A stretch of DNA of 64,000 bases from positions 5,291,501-5,355,500 of the forward strand of contig NZ_CP121668.1 in NCBI RefSeq assembly GCF_029714425.1, read 5' to 3'. The stretch is from Bradyrhizobium sp. CB2312. Lineage in GTDB: Bacteria > Pseudomonadota > Alphaproteobacteria > Rhizobiales > Xanthobacteraceae. The position numbers and the translations under genes were made by a program. Positions 16,510 through 25,913 of the stretch are shown here, in pieces (the first letter of the stretch is position 1; each line of letters begins with the position of its first letter). Under the pieces are notes generated by a model. That model ran no database searches. It saw nothing but the letters and a program-made list of their open reading frames with translations, and was not told where the DNA came from.

Positions 16510-17730
16510 TTAGCGCCGATTGGCGAGCGGAACCACGTTGTGCAACGTTTCGATGCCGCTTTCAAGGAAGCGGCGCACGCCGCGCGCGGCCTGCCTGATC
16601 CGTTGCTCGTTTTCCACCATGGCGATGCGGACATATCCTTCGCCATGCTCGCCGAAGCCGACGCCGGGCGAGACCGCGACGCCACTTTTCTCCACCATCA
16701 GGGTCGCGAACTGCATGCTGCCGACGCTGCGGAAGGCCTCCGGCAGCGGCACCCAGGCGAACATCGAGGCCTCCGGCGGCGGGATCTCCCAGCCGGCGCG
16801 GCCGAACGATTCCACCAGCGCATCGCGGCGCTTGCGGTAGGTGTCGCGCATCTCCTTGATGCAATCGTCAGGGCCGTTCAGCGCGGCGGTCGCGGCGACC
16901 TGCACCGGCGTGAAGGCGCCGTAGTCGAGGTAGGATTTGACGCGGGCGAGCGCCGCAATCACGCGGTCGTTGCCGACCGCAAAGCCCATGCGCCAGCCGG
17001 CCATGGAATAGGTCTTCGACATCGAGGTGAACTCGACGGTGACGTCGATCGCGCCGGGCACCTGGAGCACCGAGGGCGGCGGGTTGCTCTCGTCGAAATA
17101 GACCTCGGCATAAGCGAGGTCGGACAGGATCAGGATCTCGTGCTTCTTCGCGAAGGCGACGAGGTCCTTGTAGAAGTCGAGGCTCGCGACATAGGCGGTC
17201 GGGTTCGACGGATAGCAGACGACGAGCGCCAGCGGCTTCGGGATCGAATGCACGATCGCCCGCTCCACCGCCTCGAAGAATTGCGGCGTCGGCTCCGAGG
17301 GCACCGAGCGGATCACGCCGCCCGCCATCAAAAAGCCGAAGGCGTGAATCGGATAGCTCGGGTTCGGACAGAGGATGACGTCGCCCGGCGCGGTGATCGC
17401 CTGGGCCACGTTGGCAAAGCCCTCCTTCGAGCCGAGCGTCGCCACGATCTGCGTGTCGGGGTTGAGCTTCACGCCGAAGCGGCGGGCGTAATAGGCGGCC
17501 TGGGCCCGGCGCAGGCCGGGGATGCCGCGCGAGGCCGAGTAGCGGTCGGTGCGCGGCTTGCCGAGGGTCTCCTTGAGCTTCTCCAGCACATGGGGCGGTG
17601 CCGGCAGGTCCGGATTGCCCATGCCGAGGTCGATGATGTCGGCGCCGGCATTCCGCGCGGCCGCCTTGGCCCGGTTGACCTGCTCGAACACGTAAGGCGG
17701 AAGGCGGCGGATGCGGTAAAATTCTTCCAT
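16510..17730 (-). CDS. PLP-dependent aminotransferase, AlaC / LL-DAP-aminotransferase-like
   Basis: This 406-residue fold-type I aminotransferase has the PLP lysine in TSMSKTYSMAGWRMGFAVG and the substrate-binding pattern DLGMGNPDLPAPPHVLEKL. The start MEEFYRIRRLPPYVFEQVN is typical of the AlaC glutamate-pyruvate aminotransferase group, which is often annotated as LL-diaminopimelate aminotransferase. The ATG at 17730 avoids an unlikely 16-residue extension. Position directly before hom, 30 bases apart, suggests a place in aspartate-family amino-acid metabolism. Exact substrate is not decided by sequence. Confidence 0.92.
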   Translation of the reverse strand: MEEFYRIRRLPPYVFEQVNRAKAAARNAGADIIDLGMGNPDLPAPPHVLEKLKETLGKPRTDRYSASRGIPGLRRAQAAYYARRFGVKLNPDTQIVATLGSKEGFANVAQAITAPGDVILCPNPSYPIHAFGFLMAGGVIRSVPSEPTPQFFEAVERAIVHSIPKPLALVVCYPSNPTAYVASLDFYKDLVAFAKKHEILILSDLAYAEVYFDESNPPPSVLQVPGAIDVTVEFTSMSKTYSMAGWRMGFAVGNDRVIAALARVKSYLDYGAFTPVQVAATAALNGPDDCIKEMRDTYRKRRDALVESFGRAGWEIPPPEASMFAWVPLPEAFRSVGSMQFATLMVEKSGVAVSPGVGFGEHGEGYVRIAMVENEQRIRQAARGVRRFLESGIETLHNVVPLANRR

Positions 17731-17947
17731 GGCTCTCTGGGCTCCAGGCAACCGGTCAGGACAGAATCGACGGGCCATGACGGCCGCCTTCGAAAGGCGC
17801 CCCGCCCCTCTCGCGCAAATCGCTCAAAATCAAATACTTAGAGCAATTTTCGACGACGGTGGCTGAAGTCGTTCGCCCTGACTCTCGGCTGAACTGAGGT
17901 CTTTTAGCACGGCACGACGGGGGCGCCAGCGATTACCTTGCGCTGCG

Positions 17948-18223
17948 TTATTTCGCATCTTTGGCGGCAATGGCCTGGCGTTCGCGGGCGGCGGCGAGCT
18001 CGGCCTCGATCTTGGCGCGCTGCTCCGGCGGGATGACCGCCTGGTCGCGATCCGGCGGCAGGTCGTGCACCGGCAGATAGGTGCCGGGCTCCTTGGGATG
18101 CGCCTGCGCATCCGCAGGCGTGAGATCGGCAAGCTGGCTCGAGCAGCCGCCAAGCACAAACACCGCGCCCAGAAGCGCGCCGCCGATCAGCAGCGATTTT
18201 TGCAGGTCCCTCAACGCCAACAC
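17948..18223 (-). CDS. Small lipoprotein
   Basis: This 91-residue protein has a lipoprotein signal peptide ending in the lipobox VLGGC (Cys27) after a hydrophobic stretch (SLLIGGALLGAVF). The mature part is short, proline-rich in the middle and ends with a charged, likely helical stretch (EQRAKIEAELAAARERQAIA). It is likely an outer-membrane or inner-membrane-anchored lipoprotein of unknown function. The following Ser-Ser after the Cys does not match the Asp+2 inner-membrane retention rule. It is divergent from phaC. Confidence 0.85.
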   Translation of the reverse strand: MLALRDLQKSLLIGGALLGAVFVLGGCSSQLADLTPADAQAHPKEPGTYLPVHDLPPDRDQAVIPPEQRAKIEAELAAARERQAIAAKDAK

Positions 18224-18477
18224 TTGGGAAATCCCCTACTCGTCCCAAAGCACGGCCCCGGGCAAACCTACCCGACACCGCGCCCAAGCTCAAACCATTG
18301 CTGCCCGAAATGGTGCGAGCGAGAAAACAGCCCGGAACTACCAAGACGAGCGGTGCGGCTCGATTGTGACGGAACCAAGAAAATTTGTCGCACCGCAACA
18401 CATCTTCGAGAGGGTTTAACGCCAAACATGCGAGCTTCGCGGTGACGAATACGGAATGAATCGTTACTGTTCTGGCC

Positions 18478-20286
18478 ATGAGTACCGCCACGACCGACAC
18501 GCCCAAACCCGAGACCAAGTTCGATGCGGAGGCCTTCGCGATGAATGTCGCGCGGGCGATGGAGAGCGGCGGCAAGGCGCTCGCGGCCTACCTCAAGCCG
18601 CGCGAGAGCGGTGAGGTGCAGGATCGCCCGCCGGCCGAGCTGACGGAAGTGGTCAAGACCTTCACCTCGGTCGCGGAATACTGGCTGTCGGATACGTCGC
18701 GGTCCTCTGATCTCCAGACCAAGCTAGCCAAGGACTATCTCGATCTCTGGGGCTCGGCGGCGCGCCGCATGGCCGGCCAGGACACGGTGCCCGCAATCGC
18801 GCCCTCGCCGCGCGACAAGCGCTTCGCCGATCCGGAATGGAAGTCGAACCAGTTCTTCGATTTCATGATGCAGCTCTATTTGCTCACGAGCAAATGGGCA
18901 CAGGAGCTGGTGCGCGATGCGGAAGGGCTCGATCCGCAGACCCGCCGCAAGGCGGAGTTCTACGTCCAGCAGGTCACCAACGCGATCTCGCCGTCGAATT
19001 TCGTGCTGACCAATCCGGAAGTGCTGCGCGAGACGGTGGCGAGCAGCGGCGAAAATCTCGCGCGCGGCCTGAAGATGCTGGCCGAGGACATCGCGGCCGG
19101 CAAGGGCATGCTGAAAATCCGCCAGTCCAACCCGGATAACCTCGTCGTCGGCGTCAACATGGCGACGACGCCGGGCAAGGTGATCTACCAGAACGAGATG
19201 ATGCAGCTGATCCAGTATTCGCCGACCACGGAGAAGGTGCTGCGCACCCCGCTCCTGATCGTGCCGCCCTGGATCAACAAGTTCTACATCCTCGATCTCA
19301 AGCCGGAGAAATCCTACATCAAGTGGTGCGTCGACCAGGGCATCACCGTGTTCGTGATCTCATGGGTCAATCCCGACAAGCGGCTCGGCAAAAAGAGCTG
19401 GGAAGACTACATGAAGGAAGGCCCGCTCACGGCGATGGACGTGATCGAGAAGGTCACCGGCGAGATGAAGGTGCACACCGCCGGCTATTGCGTCGGCGGT
19501 ACCATGCTCGCAACCACCCTCGCCTGGCTCGCCGAGAAGCGCCGCCAGCGGGTCTCGTCGGCGACGTTCTTTGCCGCGCAAGTCGACTTCACCCACGCCG
19601 GCGACCTCCTCGTCTTCGTCGACGAGGAGCAGATCGCAGCCCTCGAGCACGACATGAAGGTATCAGGCGTGCTCGAAGGCTCGAAGATGGCGATGGCCTT
19701 CAACATGCTGCGCTCCAACGACCTGATCTGGTCCTACGTCGTCAGCAACTATCTGAAGGGCCAGCAGCCGAGCGCGTTCGACCTGTTGCACTGGAATTCC
19801 GACGCGACACGGATGACGCAGGCGAACCATTCCTACTACCTGCGCAATTGCTATCTGGAGAACCGGCTGTCGACCGGCACCATGGTGCTCGACAACACCC
19901 TGCTCGATCTCTCCAAGGTCAAGGTGCCCGTCTACAACCTCGCCACCCGCGAGGACCACATCGCACCGGCGGAATCGGTGCTGTACGGCTCGCAGTTCTT
20001 CGGCGGACCGGTGAAGTATGTACTGTCGGGCTCGGGACACATCGCCGGCGTCGTCAACCCGCCCGCCTCGAACAAGTACCAGTACTGGACCAACGACAAC
20101 ATCAAGGACATCACGGTCGCGGACTGGATGAAGGGCGCGGTCGAGCACAAGGGCTCGTGGTGGCCGGACTGGCGCGAATGGCTGGGCAGCCTCGATCCTG
20201 AGGAAGTGCCCGCGCGCAGCGTCGGCAGCGATGCCCTGCCGCCGATCGAGGACGCGCCCGGCAGCTATGTCAGGGTTCGCGCGTAG
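18478..20286 (+). CDS. phaC: Class I poly(3-hydroxyalkanoate) synthase PhaC
   Basis: This 602-residue protein is a class I PHA synthase that polymerises (R)-3-hydroxyacyl-CoA on the surface of storage granules. The lipase-like box is GYCVGG with the catalytic Cys338. The acid and base are expected in NLATREDHIAPAES and GSGHIAGVVNPP. The N-terminal domain is the PhaC_N type (DKRFADPEWKSNQFFDFMMQLYLL). No phasin, phaA or phaB lies nearby, so it is a stand-alone gene. It starts 254 bases after the divergent lipoprotein gene. Confidence 0.96.
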   Translation: MSTATTDTPKPETKFDAEAFAMNVARAMESGGKALAAYLKPRESGEVQDRPPAELTEVVKTFTSVAEYWLSDTSRSSDLQTKLAKDYLDLWGSAARRMAGQDTVPAIAPSPRDKRFADPEWKSNQFFDFMMQLYLLTSKWAQELVRDAEGLDPQTRRKAEFYVQQVTNAISPSNFVLTNPEVLRETVASSGENLARGLKMLAEDIAAGKGMLKIRQSNPDNLVVGVNMATTPGKVIYQNEMMQLIQYSPTTEKVLRTPLLIVPPWINKFYILDLKPEKSYIKWCVDQGITVFVISWVNPDKRLGKKSWEDYMKEGPLTAMDVIEKVTGEMKVHTAGYCVGGTMLATTLAWLAEKRRQRVSSATFFAAQVDFTHAGDLLVFVDEEQIAALEHDMKVSGVLEGSKMAMAFNMLRSNDLIWSYVVSNYLKGQQPSAFDLLHWNSDATRMTQANHSYYLRNCYLENRLSTGTMVLDNTLLDLSKVKVPVYNLATREDHIAPAESVLYGSQFFGGPVKYVLSGSGHIAGVVNPPASNKYQYWTNDNIKDITVADWMKGAVEHKGSWWPDWREWLGSLDPEEVPARSVGSDALPPIEDAPGSYVRVRA

Positions 20287-20334
20287 CGCAGGATCCGGAA
20301 AAGTGCGAAGCGGTTTTCCGGAGAGATCATGCGC
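20287..20334. repeat. Short palindromic repeat with CCGGAAAA/TTTTCCGG arms
   Basis: Perfect arms at 20295-20302 and 20314-20321 flank an 11-base loop. The element begins immediately after the phaC stop and ends near ATCATGCGC. It resembles a very common rhizobial dispersed element and may double as a 3' end structure for phaC. Confidence 0.7.
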
Positions 20335-20417
20335 AAACAAATACGAGGCGCATGGCGCAATCTTTCTCGTTTGTATAAGCTCGCCTCAAGCACAGCGACG
20401 ACAGAGGGGACCGGGTT

Positions 20418-20816
20418 ATGACGCGCGAATTGTTCTGGCTTACCTGTACGGTGATCCTGACCGGGATCCTCTGGATTCCCTACACCATCAACCGCTGCCA
20501 GGTTCGGGGGCTGAGCGGCGCCATGGCCAACCCCTCGCGCGGCGACAAGCCGCAAGCCGAATGGGCGAACCGCCTGATGTTCGCCCATGACAACGCGGTC
20601 GAGAACCTCGTGCTGTTCGCACCGCTGGTGCTGATCCTGAACGCGATCGACTATTCCACGAAATGGACCGTGCTCGCCTGCGCGGTCTATTTCTGGTCGC
20701 GCGTCGCGCATCTGATCGTCTATGCGCTCGGCATCCCGGTGTTCCGCACCCTCTTCTTCACCGTCGGCTTCCTGGCGCAGGCCGTGCTGGCGCTGGCGAT
20801 CTTCAAGGTCTTCTGA
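20418..20816 (+). CDS. MAPEG-family membrane protein
   Basis: This 132-residue protein has four hydrophobic segments and the MAPEG pattern: AEWANRLMFAHDNAVENLVLFAPLVL in the first loop and YFWSRVAHLIVYALGIPVFRTL, with the conserved ExxxN-like and RxxHxxxY features. Bacterial MAPEG proteins are small inner-membrane relatives of microsomal glutathione S-transferase; most have no known substrate. It lies 27 bases before the carbamoyltransferase-like gene, so the two may form a small operon. Confidence 0.88.
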   Translation: MTRELFWLTCTVILTGILWIPYTINRCQVRGLSGAMANPSRGDKPQAEWANRLMFAHDNAVENLVLFAPLVLILNAIDYSTKWTVLACAVYFWSRVAHLIVYALGIPVFRTLFFTVGFLAQAVLALAIFKVF

Positions 20817-20843
20817 CCGGCGGACGCGCGGCAACGCGTAGCG

Positions 20844-21710
20844 ATGCATCACGAAGCAAACCGCGACTTTCTCCAGTTCCAGGACCTCGGCGCGGACACG
20901 ATCAAGTCGATCGTCGACCGCGCACAGGTTTTGGCGGCGGCCTGGCACGACCGCGCGATGCCGCAGACCCTCGCCGGCAAGCGCGTCGGGCTCATCGTCG
21001 ACGACGGCGGATGGCGTAATACCACCGCCTTCGACCTCGGCATCCAGGCGATGGGCGGCACCTGCGTCCGTTCGCCGGTCAGGTTCAATGCCGCCGAGGC
21101 CACTGCGGACCTCGCGAAATATCTCGACGATTGGTTCGATGTCCTGGTCGTGCGCACCCGGGAGCTGTCGGCTCTGCGAGAGCTCGCAGCCAGCGCCGAT
21201 GCTCCGGTCATCAATGCCAGAACGCGGTCGAACCATCCTTGCGAGACGCTCGGCGATCTCGCCTATGTCAGGAGCAAGAGAGCGCGTCTCGACGATCTCA
21301 AGGTCGTCGGCGTGGCGCCCGATGCCAACATCCTGCGGTCCTGGGTTGAAGCCTCGATCGCGCTGCCGATCAAGGTGACCCAGGCCTATCCAGCGGATTG
21401 GCACGTCAAGGACCTCGCCAGCCCGAACTTCGCTGCCACAACCGACCTCGACGCCTTGTTCGACGCGGACGTCATCGTCACCGACTGCTGGCCCGACCGT
21501 GGGCGCGACGATCAACTGGCGAGCTACCGGATATCGGCCGCGATCCTGGATCGGTGCCGCTCCGACGTGATTTTCCTGCCCTGCCCGCCCGTGACCAGAG
21601 GTCAAGAGGTCAGCGCCGATGCGATGTCGCATCCGGCTTGCCAGAGCCCGCCCGCAAAGGCCTATCTCCTGCACGCGCAGAATGCGCTGCTCGAATGGAC
21701 GGTCGCATAG
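20844..21710 (+). CDS. Aspartate/ornithine carbamoyltransferase-like protein with lost signatures
   Basis: This 288-residue protein follows the ornithine carbamoyltransferase fold from end to end (PVINARTRSNHPCETLGDLA at 121-140; C-terminal LHAQNALLEW). The carbamoyl-phosphate motif STRTR is replaced by GWRNT (56-60), which keeps only the central Arg. HPxQ is HPCE (131-134), the ornithine loop DxxxSMG is DCWPDRG (214-220), and HCLP is LPCPP (245-249). It is unlikely to make citrulline. It could act on another carbamoyl substrate or have a regulatory role. It is shorter than typical OTCase (about 310). The minus-strand argC nearby may be coincidence. Confidence 0.8.
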   Translation: MHHEANRDFLQFQDLGADTIKSIVDRAQVLAAAWHDRAMPQTLAGKRVGLIVDDGGWRNTTAFDLGIQAMGGTCVRSPVRFNAAEATADLAKYLDDWFDVLVVRTRELSALRELAASADAPVINARTRSNHPCETLGDLAYVRSKRARLDDLKVVGVAPDANILRSWVEASIALPIKVTQAYPADWHVKDLASPNFAATTDLDALFDADVIVTDCWPDRGRDDQLASYRISAAILDRCRSDVIFLPCPPVTRGQEVSADAMSHPACQSPPAKAYLLHAQNALLEWTVA

Positions 21711-21810
21711 AGGCCGGGGAAGGCTCGCGGCCAATGCAAGCCGGGTCTTCGAACGTCGGCCAGCGCCGCCGTGTTGCCGAGCCCTCACCGCCAACGGCGC
21801 GCTGGCCCCT

Positions 21811-21912
21811 GTCGGCACGTTCTCGCGCACGGAGATTATCGGCCAGGACGTCGACCTGATCACCGCCCGCATCAACTACCGGTTGGGCGGCCCGATCATC
21901 GCGAAGTACTAA
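21811..21912 (+). pseudogene. 3' fragment of an Omp25-like outer-membrane protein gene
   Basis: The frame encodes a C-terminal beta-barrel end: DLITARINYRLGGPIIAKY and a stop. This is the same kind of ending as the two intact barrels in this window (VYRFNWTGPVVAKY and YKFDAPVIARY). The upstream frame (21720-21810) is not barrel-like, so only about 33 codons survive. It is a decay or rearrangement scar between the carbamoyltransferase-like gene and a palindromic repeat. Confidence 0.75.
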
Positions 21913-21930
21913 GCGCACCAACCTCGTAGT

Positions 21931-22054
21931 CGTCATGCCCGGGCTTGTCCCGCCTGCGCGGCCGAAGCCGCTTCGGCGAGGCGAAGGCCCGGGCATCCAC
22001 GTTCTTCCTTGATCGCGGCAACGCGTGGATGGCCGGGACAAGCCCGGCCATGAC
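21931..22054. repeat. Palindromic intergenic repeat, CGTCATGCCCGGG type
   Basis: The outer arms are a CGTCATGCCCGGGCTTGTC-like sequence and its near complement ending in GGCCATGACG. The interior contains a GAAGCCGCTTCGG hairpin. It resembles the element at 58657-58732. Confidence 0.8.
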
Positions 22055-22072
22055 GCGCGGCACGAGAGCGCC

Positions 22073-23056
22073 CTACTCTTCCGGCAATCCCAGCATCAGC
22101 CGCATGTTCTGCACGGCGGCACCCGAGGCACCCTTGCCGAGATTGTCGAGCCGCGCGACCAGCACCGCCTGGTGGTACTTGTCGCTGGCGAAGACGTAGA
22201 GCTCGAGCATGTTGGTCTCGTTGAGCGCCTCCGGCTCGAGCCGGCCGCCCTTGGTCGCCTCGTTCTGGAGCGGCATCACCTTGACGTATTTCGATCCGGC
22301 ATAGCGCTTGGCCATCGCGGCCTGGAGGTCGGCACCACCAGGCTTGCCCGGCAGCGTGTCGAGCTGGAGCGGGATCGAGACCAGCATGCCCTGCCGGTAG
22401 TTGCCGACCGAGGGAATGAAGATCGGCCGCCGCGTCAGGTTCGAATAGAGCTGGAGCTCGGGCAGATGCTTGTGCTCGAAGCCGAGGCCGTAGAGCTCGA
22501 AGGACGGAGCGCTGCCATCCTCGAAGCTTGCGATCATCGACTTGCCGCCGCCGGAATAGCCGCTCACCGCGTTGACGGTGACGGGATAATCGGACGGCAG
22601 CAGACCTGCGTCGACGATCGGCCGCAGCAGCGCGATGCCCCCGGTCGGATAGCAGCCGGGATTGGAGACCTTGCTCGCGGCCTTGATCTTGCCGGCCTGG
22701 TCCGGCGTCAGCTCGGGGAAGCCATAGGCCCAGTCGGGCGCGACCCGGTATGCGGTCGAAGCGTCCAGCACCTTCGGCGCCGAGGCGCCCATGCTGTCGA
22801 CCAGCGCGACCGTTTCCTTGGCGGCATCGTCGGGCAGGCAGAGGATGACGAGGTCCACCTCCTCCATCAGCGCCTTCTTGGCCGCGGGGTCCTTGCGCTT
22901 GTCGTCGGCAATGCTCTTCACCGCGACATCGCTCTGGAGCTTCAGCCGCTCGTTGATGCCGAGGCCGGTGGTGCCGGAGCCGCCGTCGACGAAGACGGTG
23001 GCCGGCTTCTTCGTGGCGCCGGCGGTCGGGGCTTTGGTGGTTTCCGTGAGGCTCAT
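22073..23056 (-). CDS. argC: N-acetyl-gamma-glutamyl-phosphate reductase (type 2)
   Basis: This 327-residue protein is a short, type 2 ArgC. The nucleotide loop is [14 protein letters not shown] (21-34), the catalytic cysteine is Cys135 in [10 protein letters not shown], and [12 protein letters not shown] carries further active-site residues. It reduces N-acetylglutamyl phosphate to the semialdehyde in arginine synthesis. An N-terminal stretch of about 18 residues rich in Thr, Ala and Lys precedes the Rossmann core. Its start codon overlaps the PaiB-like stop by 4 bases (ATGA), which suggests translational coupling. Confidence 0.95.
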   Translation of the reverse strand: MSLTETTKAPTAGATKKPATVFVDGGSGTTGLGINERLKLQSDVAVKSIADDKRKDPAAKKALMEEVDLVILCLPDDAAKETVALVDSMGASAPKVLDASTAYRVAPDWAYGFPELTPDQAGKIKAASKVSNPGCYPTGGIALLRPIVDAGLLPSDYPVTVNAVSGYSGGGKSMIASFEDGSAPSFELYGLGFEHKHLPELQLYSNLTRRPIFIPSVGNYRQGMLVSIPLQLDTLPGKPGGADLQAAMAKRYAGSKYVKVMPLQNEATKGGRLEPEALNETNMLELYVFASDKYHQAVLVARLDNLGKGASGAAVQNMRLMLGLPEE

Positions 23057-23721
23057 GGCGCGCTCCTTTCGAGCATGTTGGTTTCGTTCACGAAGGCCTC
23101 CGGCCTCACGTCCTGCATCAATTGTGCGATCTCTCTGGCGTCGGCGGTGGGCTGTGCCCCGAGCGCATTGGCGATCGCCGTATAGTCGGCGTCCGACTTG
23201 TGCTGGTTGAGCTTGAAGCTGCCTTCAACCTCTTCAACCGTCATGACCAGACCCACGATCCCCTTCTTCAGCGCCTCAAGCCGGCCCGCCGTCATCTTGG
23301 CCGATGTCCAGGGCTTCTTCGGCAGCAGCCAGTTCTCGAACTTGTCGCTGAGCGTATCGATCTGCACCGACAGCTCGTCCTCCGACAACGGACGCACCGG
23401 CCCGCTCAGATGCACCGACTGGTACAGCCAAGTCGGCACCTGGTCCGGCGAGACGTACCAGTCCGGCGATACATAGGCATCGGGGCCGTTGACCGCGAGC
23501 AGCCAGGACGCACCGCCGCCCGCAAGCTTTAGCAGCGGATTGTGACGGGCGACATGAAAGGCGGCCTTCGGCGTGCCGTCGGCGGCGTAGGTCAGATAGA
23601 ACGGCAGCGGCGAGGCCACCGGCTTGTGGCCGTCGAAGGCGCACATCGTGCCGAAGCCGCGCTCCTCGGCGAATTTCAGGCTCGCGGCGCGGTCCTGTCT
23701 AAAAAAGGGTGGCGTGTACAT
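23053..23721 (-). CDS. PaiB-like FMN-binding protein
   Basis: This 222-residue protein matches the FMN-binding negative transcriptional regulator (PaiB) family: [11 protein letters not shown] start, [29 protein letters not shown], and [17 protein letters not shown] block followed by [29 protein letters not shown]. The family has a split-barrel flavin fold; in Bacillus it affects sporulation and protease genes, but its biochemistry is poorly known. It is upstream of and overlaps argC by 4 bases. Co-translation with an arginine gene may hint at polyamine or amino-acid related regulation. Confidence 0.9.
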   Translation of the reverse strand: MYTPPFFRQDRAASLKFAEERGFGTMCAFDGHKPVASPLPFYLTYAADGTPKAAFHVARHNPLLKLAGGGASWLLAVNGPDAYVSPDWYVSPDQVPTWLYQSVHLSGPVRPLSEDELSVQIDTLSDKFENWLLPKKPWTSAKMTAGRLEALKKGIVGLVMTVEEVEGSFKLNQHKSDADYTAIANALGAQPTADAREIAQLMQDVRPEAFVNETNMLERSAP

Positions 23722-24067
23722 CGTGGTCTCCTGCTGGGTCTCCTTGGGGGAGCCGCCGGATCAGATCGCGCTGACAGGAGAGAGAGTGCCGCGGATCGGG
23801 TCCAGCGGCAAAGACGATGATCTCAAACGCGATCGACCGCCCAAACCGCTAAAGCGCGGCGGCGGCGACGGGCGAACAGGATGGTCGCGGCGTTGATCAT
23901 GGCGCGCGGCTATAAGGCCACCGGGTTCCATGGTCAAGTCCAAATGCGTGGCGCATCAGGACGGGATGCCGCGGAATTTCCTTTAAGCGTGGGGGTTCCG
24001 GAGACAGACCGACACGCCACAGCCTGCCGGTCCTTAGTCTTTCGAAAACCCAGCCCAGGACATCGCC
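23722..24067. other. Divergent intergenic region, no gene seen
   Basis: This 346-base stretch separates the minus-strand PaiB-like gene from the plus-strand metallo-hydrolase gene and should hold both promoters. I see no convincing gene, long palindrome or terminator in it. Confidence 0.5.
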
Positions 24068-25069
24068 ATGACCGAGATTACCCGTCGCGCAACGCTGGCC
24101 GGTGCCGCCGCCTCGGCGCTCCTGCCCTTCGTGAAGACCTCGCCCGCGAGCGCCGCCGCGCCCCCGGCCGCGACCCAGAACGCGAGCTTTTACCGCTACA
24201 ATGTCGGCACCCACCAGATCACCGTGGTCTGCGACGGCGTCGCCACCGTCAACCTGACTGACAATTACGCAGCCGGCGCCAGCAAGGACGACATCAACAA
24301 GGTGTTCGCCGAACATCACCTGCCGGCCGACAAGGTCACCCACACCTTCAACCCCGTTGTCGTCAACACCGGACCGAAGCTCGTGGTCATCGACACCGGT
24401 CTCGGGCCCGACCAGTTCACGCAGACCAAGGGCAAGCTCGGCCAGTTCCACAACAACCTCGCCGCCGCCAGCATCGACCGTGCGGCGGTCGACACCGTCA
24501 TCATCTCCCACTTCCACGGCGACCACATCAACGGCTTGCTCGCGGCCGAGAACAAGCCCGCCTTCCCCAATGCCGAGATCATGGTGCCGGCGGCGGAATG
24601 GAAATTCTGGATGGACGACGGCGAGATGAGCAAGGGGACGGGCAATCCGATCCTCGAGAGCAACTTCAAGAACATCCGCCGCGTGTTCGACGCGCTCGGC
24701 CGCAAGGTGACGCAATACGAGCCCGACAAGGAGGTTGCGCCCGGCATCACCTCGGTGGCGAGCCCCGGCCACACGCCGGGCCACAACTCCTTCATCGTCG
24801 CCTCCGGCGCGGAGAAGGTGCTGGTGCAGGTCGACATCACCGCAGGCGCGGCGTTCCTGTTCGTGAGGCATCCCGAATGGAACATCGCCTCCGACGTCGA
24901 CAAGCCGCTGGCGCAGGAGACGCGGCGCAAGCTCTACGACATGGCGATCGCCGAGAAGATGCCGATCCAGGCCTTTCACGCCGCCTTCCCCGGTCTCGTC
25001 CGGGTCGAGAAGGACAAGGACGGCGCAGGCTATCGCTGGATACCGTCGATCTGGAACGCCTCGCTCTAG
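24068..25069 (+). CDS. Tat-exported metallo-beta-lactamase-fold hydrolase
   Basis: This 333-residue protein starts with a twin-arginine signal (TRRATLAGAAASALLPF, cleavage near residue 30). The mature part has the metallo-beta-lactamase signature SHFHGDHINGLL (His148, His150, Asp152, His153), preceded by VVIDTGLGP and followed by ASPGHTPGH, a third metal ligand. It would fold in the cytoplasm with its metal and act in the periplasm. The group includes N-acyl homoserine lactonase-like and quorum-quenching relatives, but the substrate cannot be assigned. Confidence 0.9.
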   Translation: MTEITRRATLAGAAASALLPFVKTSPASAAAPPAATQNASFYRYNVGTHQITVVCDGVATVNLTDNYAAGASKDDINKVFAEHHLPADKVTHTFNPVVVNTGPKLVVIDTGLGPDQFTQTKGKLGQFHNNLAAASIDRAAVDTVIISHFHGDHINGLLAAENKPAFPNAEIMVPAAEWKFWMDDGEMSKGTGNPILESNFKNIRRVFDALGRKVTQYEPDKEVAPGITSVASPGHTPGHNSFIVASGAEKVLVQVDITAGAAFLFVRHPEWNIASDVDKPLAQETRRKLYDMAIAEKMPIQAFHAAFPGLVRVEKDKDGAGYRWIPSIWNASL

Positions 25070-25108
25070 GCTCGCCGACACGCTGACCGGGCGGCCTTCG
25101 CCGTCCGG

Positions 25109-25639
25109 TCAGATCAGGCTCCAGATCCATTCCATCAGCTTGGCCATCACATCGCCGAACAGCAGCAGCGCCGCCGCCCAGACCAGCGCGGAGATGAAAT
25201 TGGCGGCCTGAAAGCTCCAATAAGGCATCTCGAAGATGCCGGCTGCGAGCGGCACCGAGGCGCGCAAGGGCCCGAAGAAGCGGCCGATGAAGATGCTCGG
25301 CACGCCCCAGCTGCGCACGAAGGCCTCGCCCTTCGGCAAGAGCTCCGGATAGCGCGAGAGCGGCCACATCTGCGCGACCTGCTCCTTGTAGCGATAACCG
25401 AACCAGTAAGAGACCCAGTCGCCGAGCGCCGCCCCAAGGCCGCCGGCGATCCAGACCGGATAGAAGCTGATCCCGCTCGCCCCGATCAGCGCGCCGATCG
25501 CCACCAGAGCGCCCCAGGCCGGGATCAGCAGCGAGATGAAGGCGAGCGACTCGCCGAAGGCGAGCAGGAACACGATCGGGGCAGCCCAGACCTGGTGAGC
25601 GCGCACGAAGTCGGCCAGGGCGTGCGCAAACTGCTCCAT
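25109..25639 (-). CDS. DedA-family inner-membrane protein
   Basis: This 176-residue protein has the DedA/SNARE-associated layout: an amphipathic N-terminal segment, FGESLAFISLLIPAWGALVAIGALIG, then GAALGDWVSYWFGYRYKEQV and GRFFGPLRASVPLAAGIFEMPYWSFQAANFISALVW. The FxGRFxxxxR motif is present as IGRFFGPLRA. DedA proteins are thought to flip phospholipids or undecaprenyl phosphate and affect membrane potential. It is convergent with the metallo-hydrolase gene and divergent from parE. Confidence 0.9.
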   Translation of the reverse strand: MEQFAHALADFVRAHQVWAAPIVFLLAFGESLAFISLLIPAWGALVAIGALIGASGISFYPVWIAGGLGAALGDWVSYWFGYRYKEQVAQMWPLSRYPELLPKGEAFVRSWGVPSIFIGRFFGPLRASVPLAAGIFEMPYWSFQAANFISALVWAAALLLFGDVMAKLMEWIWSLI

Positions 25640-25913
25640 TCAAAAATAGCCTTCCCGCCCTGCCTCAAGGTGCTGCTCGATGAAAATGACTGGTAAGCCA
25701 AGGGCTTGTGTGACATCAAGTCACAAAACCGGCGCCCAACCGTACCGGAACGTCAAATTGCCGGGAATTACTGGGGCTGCGGCGTAAAATCGCCGGGATT
25801 GGCTCCCACCCACACCCCCTTGGCCGGCATGCGGTGACCTCTATAGGTGAGCCGTGGCATAGTCGCCCGAACCGATTCGCCGCCTGCGCGGCCCTCAAAA
25901 CGCATCAAGATAT

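Noticed and set aside
15160..17841. 893-codon plus-strand frame opposite hom and the aminotransferase
   Set aside because: It is a GC-rich antisense shadow full of Arg, His and Asp with no domain-like pattern.
17731..17947. Possible riboswitch before the aminotransferase gene
   Set aside because: I could not recognise any SAM, lysine or other riboswitch core in this leader.
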